Assembly (NCBI GenBank): GCA_039105265.1
Contig: JAPFFF010000005.1
Span: 2,465,501-2,529,500 of the forward strand
Origin: Tritrichomonas musculus
Taxonomy: Eukaryota > Parabasalia > Tritrichomonadida > Tritrichomonadidae
Length of the DNA stretch: 64,000 nt
Direction of reading: 5' to 3'
Below the pieces are notes generated by a model. The model was not told the DNA's origin, did no database searches, and was given only the letters and a program-made list of their open reading frames with translations. Below are positions 19,102-28,500 of the stretch, piece by piece; position 1 is the first letter of the stretch, and every line of letters starts with the position of its first letter. The translations under genes were made by a program, and so were the position numbers.

Positions 19102-21729
19102 TTAAAAGTTGATTTTAATTGTCAAATCTTTGCTAATTTGACAATTAACGTTATTTAAAGTCAGAATATTGTTTTCATACACATAATCGACACCATCATC
19201 AACACTTGCTGGATGATTGACACCATAAATTCTGACTTGATTAATCAACAAGTTGCCAATCTCTTCAGGAGCCTGTTCTTCACCATCAACAACCACTGAC
19301 TGCGAAGTAAGCACGCCATCAATATATTTGAACAATCGATGAACGCAACCTTTATTAAAGGAGAAGCCATCATCGATGAACAATTCGCCTTCAGCTTTTT
19401 TATTCTCATCCACAGCGACAATCAAAGTCAGCGGCTTTTTGACAGTCAGTTCAGCAGACTTCGCAATTTCGTTGTGAACTGGAACAATTTTTCCACCTCG
19501 CAACAAAACGAAATCGTCAGATTCAATGAAAGGACAAACATCAACGTTAGATGAACTCTCAACAACAGACTTCTTCTCTTGTCCGTTCCAAAGGTAGAAC
19601 CAACGACCTGGCGGAAGAAGAGGATCGTTATAATTGACAAGAAGAGAATCGCCAACAACAACAGGGAGGCCGTTATTATTATTATTGCTAATTTCATTGT
19701 CATGAAATCTGTCAATTTCAGGAAAGATGCTCCAAAGAGGTTTCGTTATAGGAAGACCTGTTTGATGTGCTAAGTAAGCTTGCGTGTACCAGAACGAGAT
19801 CAACTTGTAACGGTCATTTATGGCTTCTTTAGCAATATCAAGCGCTTTGCCTTTGAAAAGGAAAGGCTCACGTCTTTCTGATGTTCTAACGCAATGTTCA
19901 CGGAAGAAAGGATAAGTGTAACTTGCAAGACGTAACCAATGAGCAATAAAGATATGGTCAGGGGATCCAAAGAAGCCACCAACATCAGCACCGACAAAAG
20001 GAATTCCACACAAACCCAATGACAAAATCATATCAATTGAAATTTTCATATGTGCATCACTTGCAGTGTTATCGCCAGTCCAAACAAAAGCATAACGTTG
20101 TGAAGCACTCCAGAAACTTCTTGTCAAAATGAAAGCTCTTTGATTATTCGCAATGCAACCAGAATAAGTGGCAGATGTGTTCAGAACACCATAAATATTG
20201 TGTGTGGCTCGACTTTCTGTTCCATTGTAATGAACGACATTTTTTGGGAATGTAAATTGATCGCTCATGAAGATTGTTGGCTCATTCATGTCATTCCAAA
20301 TGTGAACATTCAATGGCTGTGTTCCAACAAATTGCTCAGAATACCATTTCCGACATTGAGGATTCAAAAAGTCGGGCCAGATGCATCGTCCTGGCCAACA
20401 GAATCCTTTGTATGGCTTCCCATTCGATTCCTTCATATAGAAGTCCGAATGACTGATGCATTCTGAATACTGTTTGTGTGAATTTCGGGTTGGAAAATGA
20501 GGATCTGAAAGCCGAACAAGATGACGCTTGTCTTTTTCAAGCTCAATACAAAGTTGATCAAGATGAGGAAAGTTTTTCTCATCAACTTCGAAAGGCGAAT
20601 ATTTCTTCAAATGATCAACATCAAGCCAAATTGCATCATAAGGAATTGCGAATTCATCAAGTCCTTTCATTACACTCTCAACTTCATCCTGCGACAAATA
20701 GCCCCACTTACACTGGTGATAACCGAACGAAAACAAAGGTGGCATAAATGGCCGGCCAGTTAAATTTGAATACGAATCTAAAACAGAATCAAAATTACCA
20801 GTGAAAATGACAAAATCAACAAATCCGGTTTCACTCACAAAAGAAATTTTCTTGCCTTCAACATTGACAACATCTTCATCGGCATTGTTTACTGAATTAG
20901 AGTTCGACGAGTCCATTGTCCGAATGGAGGCATAAGTGTCCGACGCATTGATCCAAAAAAGACCGCAAAAAACAGTCGGACTGTGACAGAAAACAAGAGG
21001 AACTGAGCCATATAGATGAACTGGATTATTGGCTTCATACTTGTTGGAATCAGAGTTAAAAAGACGAAGCGGCTCTTCATCTTTCGTGTCCCTTAATGTC
21101 AGCGGAGAGGCTCGCTCGGGAAGACCAGAAAGACGTGCGTCTTTCGATGGAAAATAAAAGTCAACGCCAACCGCGCTTGCTCCTTGCGGAATTGGATCGT
21201 TGTGGACAAAATGGTGCCTTTCGTTCGGAACTGGCTTGTTCCCATGCTCAAATAGTAATTGGCCAAATGAATTCACCTCAACGGTTTTTCTATTGTCTTC
21301 TTTGAGGGCGATTTTGAATGGATCTTTTTGAATGATTAAATAAACGTTTCCCGGAAAGGTTAAAGTGATTTCGTTTGAATCGGGTTGGTTGCTAGATTCT
21401 ATGTTGACGCGTGATCCTAATTTTGACTGGAAAATAATCGTTTCTTCTTTTGATACATCATATCTTTCGTATTTTTCTTTCTCTATTGGATCAATGCGAA
21501 TTCGAATTCCTCCTGTCGAAAGTCCATAAATTTGAAGTAAAAGACCACTGGGCGATGGTTGAGATTCGTTTTTTTCAAAAATTAATAAATCTGAAATGAA
21601 TGTCGTTTGATTTATTTGAATGCTTGAGCCTAAACACCAATGCGAATGCTTGTTGTAATTTTCTCTATAGAATCTTTGATCCAGAGGCTTTCGAAAAGTA
21701 AAATTCTCTTTAATCCTATTCTGATCCAT
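19102..21729 (-). CDS. Family GH31 alpha-glucosidase, glucosidase-II-alpha-like
   Basis: 875 residues. The GH31 catalytic signature WNDMNEP (nucleophile Asp near residue 479) and WTGDN (acid/base Asp near 549) are both intact, and GADVGGFFGSPD and RLASYTYPFFREH follow as in active enzymes. The N-terminal beta-sandwich contains GVDFYFPSKDARLSGLPERAS and LYGSVPLVFCHS, which parallels the alpha subunit of ER glucosidase II (GANAB) more than lysosomal acid glucosidase. It hydrolyses terminal alpha-glucosidic bonds. No signal peptide is visible: the protein begins MDQNRIKENFTFRK. Trichomonads are thought to build short unglucosylated N-glycan precursors, so a cytosolic role in alpha-glucan or glycogen breakdown is a reasonable inference. 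The start ATG at 21729 is 65 bp from the divergent GrpB ATG. Confidence 0.92.
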   Translation of the reverse strand: MDQNRIKENFTFRKPLDQRFYRENYNKHSHWCLGSSIQINQTTFISDLLIFEKNESQPSPSGLLLQIYGLSTGGIRIRIDPIEKEKYERYDVSKEETIIFQSKLGSRVNIESSNQPDSNEITLTFPGNVYLIIQKDPFKIALKEDNRKTVEVNSFGQLLFEHGNKPVPNERHHFVHNDPIPQGASAVGVDFYFPSKDARLSGLPERASPLTLRDTKDEEPLRLFNSDSNKYEANNPVHLYGSVPLVFCHSPTVFCGLFWINASDTYASIRTMDSSNSNSVNNADEDVVNVEGKKISFVSETGFVDFVIFTGNFDSVLDSYSNLTGRPFMPPLFSFGYHQCKWGYLSQDEVESVMKGLDEFAIPYDAIWLDVDHLKKYSPFEVDEKNFPHLDQLCIELEKDKRHLVRLSDPHFPTRNSHKQYSECISHSDFYMKESNGKPYKGFCWPGRCIWPDFLNPQCRKWYSEQFVGTQPLNVHIWNDMNEPTIFMSDQFTFPKNVVHYNGTESRATHNIYGVLNTSATYSGCIANNQRAFILTRSFWSASQRYAFVWTGDNTASDAHMKISIDMILSLGLCGIPFVGADVGGFFGSPDHIFIAHWLRLASYTYPFFREHCVRTSERREPFLFKGKALDIAKEAINDRYKLISFWYTQAYLAHQTGLPITKPLWSIFPEIDRFHDNEISNNNNNGLPVVVGDSLLVNYNDPLLPPGRWFYLWNGQEKKSVVESSSNVDVCPFIESDDFVLLRGGKIVPVHNEIAKSAELTVKKPLTLIVAVDENKKAEGELFIDDGFSFNKGCVHRLFKYIDGVLTSQSVVVDGEEQAPEEIGNLLINQVRIYGVNHPASVDDGVDYVYENNILTLNNVNCQISKDLTIKINF

Positions 21730-21794
21730 TTTTTTATATTTTATATAATCTATTGAAAAAATTCTATGAGATTATTCAAATATATGATTTTACA

Positions 21795-22331
21795 ATGATT
21801 GGATTAAAAAGAGGAACTGTTCAACTTTGTCCACATCAAAAGTCTTGGGATATATCAGCTCAAGAAACAATTACTATATTGAAAAGTATATTAGGCGATT
21901 CTGCAGTTGATATTCAACATATTGGCAGTTCTTCAATACCAACAATTAGCTCAAAACCTATTATAGATATTGCTGTTGGCGTTAAAAATTTAGAAGATAT
22001 TAAATCATATATACCTGCCCTAGAATCAAAAGGAATTATTTATAGAGGATCAGATCATGAAAACCAACTGCTCTTCGTAATCGGTGATTTTGAAAATGAT
22101 TCTAGATCACACCATATTCATGTTATAAAGTATAATAATGATGAATGGAATAACTATACCAATTTTCGTGATTATTTAATTGAATTTCCTGATGAAGCAA
22201 AAAAATATGAAAAATTAAAAATTGATCTAGCAGAAAAATATCCAAATGATAGAGGCGCTTATACAGAAGGAAAAAAGGAATTAATATCAAAAATACTCAA
22301 TGATGCTAAGATATGGAGAAAGAGAAAATAA
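21795..22331 (+). CDS. GrpB-family protein (UPF0157, nucleotidyltransferase fold)
   Basis: 178 residues from the ATG at 21795 (MIGLKRGTVQLCPHQKSW). The hallmark of the family is clear: VDIQHIGSSSIPTISSKPIIDIAV near residues 35-60, where the IGSSS-x-P and DI residues correspond to the GS...D pattern of the Pol-beta-like nucleotidyltransferase fold, followed by SHHIHVIKY and FRDYLIEFPDEAKKYEKLK. The family is mainly bacterial; the biochemical role is unsettled (in some bacteria it is fused to CoaE). Its presence in an intron-less protist gene suggests lateral transfer from bacteria, although codon use is now like the host. A frame extension of 14 codons upstream begins with TTG and is unlikely to be used. 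Confidence 0.88.
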   Translation: MIGLKRGTVQLCPHQKSWDISAQETITILKSILGDSAVDIQHIGSSSIPTISSKPIIDIAVGVKNLEDIKSYIPALESKGIIYRGSDHENQLLFVIGDFENDSRSHHIHVIKYNNDEWNNYTNFRDYLIEFPDEAKKYEKLKIDLAEKYPNDRGAYTEGKKELISKILNDAKIWRKRK

Positions 22332-22565
22332 TTATTTTTTATTATGCTTGTTATTAAATCGGATATTCTAATTTAGCATGCATTTTATTGTTTATTTTAT
22401 AAATCTTGTTACAATTTCAGTTAACTAAAATATTCTTAACCAATTCTGTATTAATCTAACAGTAATTTAATTTGATGTATCCGTTTGAATTTTGATTGAA
22501 TAGAAAATTTAAAGTAACCACAATCTTTTCAATAATAAAAAAATAACGTAACAAAATCCAAAAAA

Positions 22566-25500
22566 ATGCTTCATAATTCGAAAATTTTGCAAAATAATTC
22601 AGCAACTTACCTTGAGGTCGTAGAGCAAAGACGTCTCTATTCCGATCATATGCGTAGATTACTTTTAGCAAGAGCAACTATTGATGCAGAAGCACCACCA
22701 ACATCATTTGGAATTGAAAACCGCCAAAAAAAGCTCTCTAAAAAACGCGAAATGCAATTACAACTTGAAGCAGATAAAATTAATTTTGTAAATAATCTAT
22801 ATCAAAATAAAATAAATTCCAATAATAGTTTATCCAATTATAACGTTAACTTAACATTCGCAGATAGCAAAGCTAAAAATCCAAATGATTCACACCAAAC
22901 TGCAAGAAGAAGATCATCAAGTATAGGAAGAGGTGCCAATACAAAAGAAAATTTGATTTCGTTACCTGACGATGAATTCGAAAAAGTTTTCCTTTATAAA
23001 AAAGATGAAAATGAAGATGAAGAATTTGAAAAGTTCGAGAGAGACTTTTTAAATCGACCATCAACACAAATTCAACCGAGAAAGAAAAAGAATCCAAACA
23101 TTGTTACGCCAAACGTTAAACAATCAAAAAGGAAAGACCGAAATCAAAGTTCTCAAAATCAAGAATATCAACCAGTTGAACCACAAATAAATGATGATCA
23201 AAGCAGTCCACCAAAGGCGCCAAGGAAAAAATCTGAATCTGGAACTTTATCAGCAAATATGGTTGTTGTTGAAGTAAAGGAGGAAACTGAATCTGAAGAA
23301 AATACAAAGCCCAAATATGTTTTTAATGAAATCAACAAACCAATTTCTAATAGAGCACCAAGATCTGTCTATAATGTTGCTACGAAAAAAGTTGTTTCAC
23401 CATATGAAGAGCCTTTACCAATGCCTAAATCACAAACAAAATCATTTCCAAAGGGAATGTCAAAACGACATCGAGAACTTAGAAAACGACTAAAAGAAAG
23501 AGAAGCAAAGAAAAAGCGAGATAATGAAAACTTTAAGACCCCTCAAAAGACTAAGAAATTCGCTTCTCCAAAATCTAATAAAAAACAAAGCCAAGCATTA
23601 CCAATTCAGAAAGCTGATGAAGAATATGATTCACTTGAAGAAGAAGCAGAATTCGAATCTGAAAACGAAAAGGAAATCAATTCCAGTAAAAGCCCATCTC
23701 AATTATTAGAAGATGTTGAAATGGGTAGCGATGATGGCAGCGGTCAAATAGACAGTGAAAAAGATCAAGCAACCTTAATTCATCGTCAACAAATCAAAAA
23801 TGACGACAATGTCATTGAAGCCGAAAACAATGGCGAAATAAAAGAAGTTCCAGTATTAAACAATTCAAATGAAACGAATGACCAAATAAGCACAGAAAAT
23901 CAATTTAAATTTTCTATCGAGAATTTCGAAGAATCAATTGAACCATCTGCTATTGAAACAGCTGAAGGTGATGAACTCGATGACAATGATGAATTCCAAA
24001 TTGACCAAAGCAAAATTACTAATAATCAATTAGATCAGAATATTATTACTACAAGTTTTGTCGGTGTTGCTCAAGAAGTTGAAGTACTTCAACCATCCGA
24101 TGTTGAAGCTGGTGTCCACACTCTAACAAAGATGATTAACGATGATTCTTCAATTGTTGAAAATGTAATTAGAAAGTTATCTAATCTTGCAGAAGCTGGA
24201 AAAATTGGGGAACAACAAAACAGACAACTTTTAGATGTTCTTCAGCAGATTGAAAAACAAGGACAAAAAGATTCTAATCAAGATGAATCTCCTCAAAAAG
24301 AAAACGACCAGAATACAGAACAATTTGACGATCAAGAATTCAATCAACTTGATCCTAATGTTGACGAACAAGAAAACAACGAAGAAATAAATCAACGCGA
24401 AAACACAGAGAAAAATGAAGAAAATGCTGAAAGTACTGAAAAAGTCGATCAACCTAAAGACACAGAAAACATTGAAGACGCAGAGGGAACTGAAGAAGCC
24501 GCTGATGGTAAAACAGATAACCAGGAAAACGCTGAAGAAGTTGATGTCGAAGAGGTCAGCAAGGCTGTCAATGTTGAAATCATTGAAGATGATGAAAACA
24601 ACGATGAAACAGAAGAGAAAGAGGACATTGAAGACGAGGATGGCGATGAAATTGCGGATGAAAATGAAAACTTCGAAAAAGCAAATGAAATCGGAAAAGC
24701 TGTCGACGTTGAAAACATTGAAGACGATGAAAACATTGAAGACGTTGAAAACATCGAAGATGAGAATGTTGAAAATGAAAATAATGAAGAAAACGAAGAA
24801 GCTAAGGAAGAGAAAGCAGCAAGCAGAAAAAGCGTGAACGTTGAAAACATCGAAGACGATGGAGATGTTGAAGATGCTGAGGAAAACGACAACGTGGATA
24901 TAAATGAAGAGAATGAAAACGTGATCACTGAAAACAACGGACAAAACGACAACATTCAGCAAAATGAAAATAACGAAGAAAACGAAAATCAACAAGACAA
25001 CAATGAACAAAACGAAGACAATGAAAATAATGAACAAAACGATAACAATAATGAAGACAACAACAACAGTGATCAAGATGACAACAACAACAATGATCAA
25101 GATGACAACAGCAACAATGATCAAGATGACAACAACAACAACAATGATCAAGATGACAACAACAACAACAATGATAACAATAATAATAATAATGACGATA
25201 ACAATAATAATGGCCAAAATGGCAACAACAACAACGGTAACAATAAAAATGATGAAAAAGAAGCACAAGACGATGAAAACGAGGAGGAAGAAGATGGCGG
25301 CGCCAACGAAGGCAACGGCGGCGGCGACAACGATGATGCCGAAGCACAAGAAGACAACGGAAGCGACGTGCAAGGATCACCAGCCGCCACTCCAGCCGCC
25401 TCCAACGGCAACACGGCCGCGCTGAATGCATCGCAGCCAGATCCGGCCAACTATGACGATGTCTCGCTTGAGGACCTGATTCCGAACGAGGACGACGATG

Positions 25501-28500
25501 AGTTTACATGGCGCGCGAAGCTGAAGGCCAGGGAAGCCAGGCTTGCAGCGAGGGAAGCTCGCGAAGAAGCGAGAGAGGCCAAGCACAAGGTGAGGGAGGC
25601 CAATGCGCGCATGAGGGAAGCACAGGTCAGTGCAAGGGAGGCCAAACTGGAGGCGAGAAATGCACGAGAAGAGGCGAAAGCGGCCAAAGAAGAACTGAAA
25701 AAGGCGCAAGAACTGATGGCTCTACTAAAAGAGGCAATTGAGAGGGGAGAAGTTCCAGTTTTTCCACCGGGTTTTGCTGATCTTGGCTCATCTGACTCAT
25801 TGAATGAAGAAGAAGATCATGAATCGCAAAATCAGTCAAGGCCATTGAATAATAATAATATTAATACTGATAACTCACAAAATCAGAGCCAGAATGTAAA
25901 ATCTGGATTCGAAATGGATGATAATGAAGATGATGAAGACCAGTTCGCTTTCAACGCTCCTGAATCTGGAAATACAACTACTAATCTTGAAAATAACAAC
26001 ACAAATGAAAATCAAAATAATGAAAACGAAGGCAGTGAAGATGAATTGCCAGCTATTAAAAGAAATCCATCTAATGTAGTTTCAAATATAGCAAACAACC
26101 TTATTGGTAATGACGACGATCAAAACAAATTGAATTTCGAAGTGAATGATACTGAGGAAGAAGAAGATCAAAATGAAGAGGAGAGCATTAATGTAGTTAA
26201 AAACGTAAACCAAAATCAAGATCAAAGTCAAGTACAAAAAGCTCCCTCTGGAGGGGGCTTTGAAGTATCTGATGAAGATAATGATAATAATGAAAATGAT
26301 GAATTTGCCTTCAATGCTCCTGATTCAGGAGATGTCACAGCAAACCAAGAGGACACAAACCCCAATGAAAATCAAGATAAAGAAAATGAAGGTAATGAAG
26401 AAGAAACAGTTGCTGATAGGAATCCAATCGATGAAGTTGCAGGTAATATCGCAAACAATCTACTTGGCAATACAAACAATAATACCCAAGAAGAAGAACA
26501 AGAAGAAGAGGTCATTCATGGATATCCAGAAAATCATGATGATGTTTCCCTCCAAATTGGGGGTGACGTACTTGCTTTTTCATTCGAAGCTGTTAAACGA
26601 AATCCAGCACCAAGAAAGAGGGGAACACCAAAAGCAAAACCAAAGCAACCAGCAGATGATGATGATACAAATTCAGTAGTTCTTGAAGAAGGCAAAAACA
26701 AAGAAGAAGATGAACTAAATAAAGCAAGAAGCGAAGAAGCTGGAAGAGATATCACCAAATCACCATCAACATTTGAAAGTATTGAAAAGTACAAACAAGA
26801 CGAAGAGAACTCACTTCAAGAAGCAGTTGAAGATGATCTGGAAGGAGACCCAGAAGCCATTGCTCTTTCACGTACAAGCTCAAAAGTTCTCGAAGCAGGC
26901 AAAAATCAAGAAGAAGGTGAACTAAATAAGGCTAGAAGTGAAGAAACAGGAAGAGATATGACTAAATCACCATCAACATTTGAAAGCATTGAGCAATACA
27001 AGCAAGATGAAGAAAATTCACTTCAAGATGCAGTTGAAGATGATCAAGACGGAGACCCAGAAGCACTTGCCTTATCAAGAACAAACTCGAAAGTTCTCGA
27101 AGCAGGCAAGAATCAAGAAGAGGATGAATTAAGAGACGCACGAAATGAAGAAAAAGGTCGCGATATTACAAAATCACCATCGACATTTGAAAGCATTGAG
27201 CAATACAAGCAAAACGAAGAAAACTCACTCCAAGAAGCAGTCGAAGATGACCAAGAAGGAGACTCAGAAGCACTTGCATTATCAAGAACGAGCTCAAAAG
27301 TTCTCGAAGCGGGCAAGAACCAAGAAGAAGATGAATTAAGAGACGCACGAAATGAAGAAAAAGGTCGCGATATTACAAAATCACCATCAACATTTGAAAG
27401 CATTGAACAATACAAACAAGATGAGGAAAACTCGCTTCAAGAAGCAGTCGAAGATGACCAAGAAGGGGACTCAGAAGCACTTGCACTATCAAGAACGAGC
27501 TCAAAAGTTCTCGAAGCAGGCAAAAACAAAGAAGAGGATGAATTAAGAGACGCACAAAGCGAAGAGAAAGAAAAAGAAGGAAAAGATCTCCTAGATGCTG
27601 CTGATCATCAAAGTTCACAATCACAATCAGTCTCAGATACGACACCAGAGCAACTTGAGATGATCAAATTCATGGAGGAAGGCGAACTTATGAGAGCCCG
27701 GGCAGATGATTATGAATCATCATCATCAGCATCATTTGTTGATTCGGACGGCTACAAAGAAGACGAAGAGCGAAGCCTTCAGACAGCCAAAGATGACGAA
27801 TTTGCCTCCGATTACTTGACAATGAGCGGACTTGAAGCCAAAAAGAAAGAAGAAGAAGAACTCGTCAAATCTCAGCGAATTGAAGAAGAAAATGACGGCC
27901 AAATGAAGAAGACAAACAGCAGCCTTGAAGATGATTTTGATAATGAAAATGGCGATGATGAAAAAGAAGAAGAAGAAGAAGAATCAAAAGAGAAAGATGA
28001 CTTAGCTGATGACTTCGATGATGATAAATTGAGCGAAAATTTGTCTCAAGAGGAGGAAGAAGAAGAGAATGACAAATTAAGCGAAAGTTTAAGTGAAGCC
28101 GAATCTGGAAATTCTGAATCTTTAATGAAAACCAAAGATTCCGAAGAAATTTTGTTAATCAATCGAATAAATGAAGAAGAACAACAAGGAAAAATAAACG
28201 GAGCCGAATCTTCTGAATCATATTTTACATCGGATAATGTTTACAAAAGAATTGAAGACATGAAAGATTCAGAAGAAGAAAGAGTTTCATTTTCGGAATC
28301 AAAACTTCCTCACGAAAACGAAAGTGACATTGAAAGACGAAAAGATGAAGAATCTCGTTTTCTCTCAGATGCGAAAAACGAAAAAGAAATTGAAGACAAT
28401 AACGACCTTACGCCAAATTTAAGTCTGGAAAGAATTTTATCTGGAACAATCGATGCACTTGAAGGTCGAAAAGCTCACGAAGAAGATGATTTGCATGAAG

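Noticed and set aside
24231-25687. Several long antisense open frames within the giant gene
   Set aside because: They are produced by GAA/GAT/AAC-rich codons on the plus strand, encode hydrophobic or Ser/Leu low-complexity sequence and have no start context.
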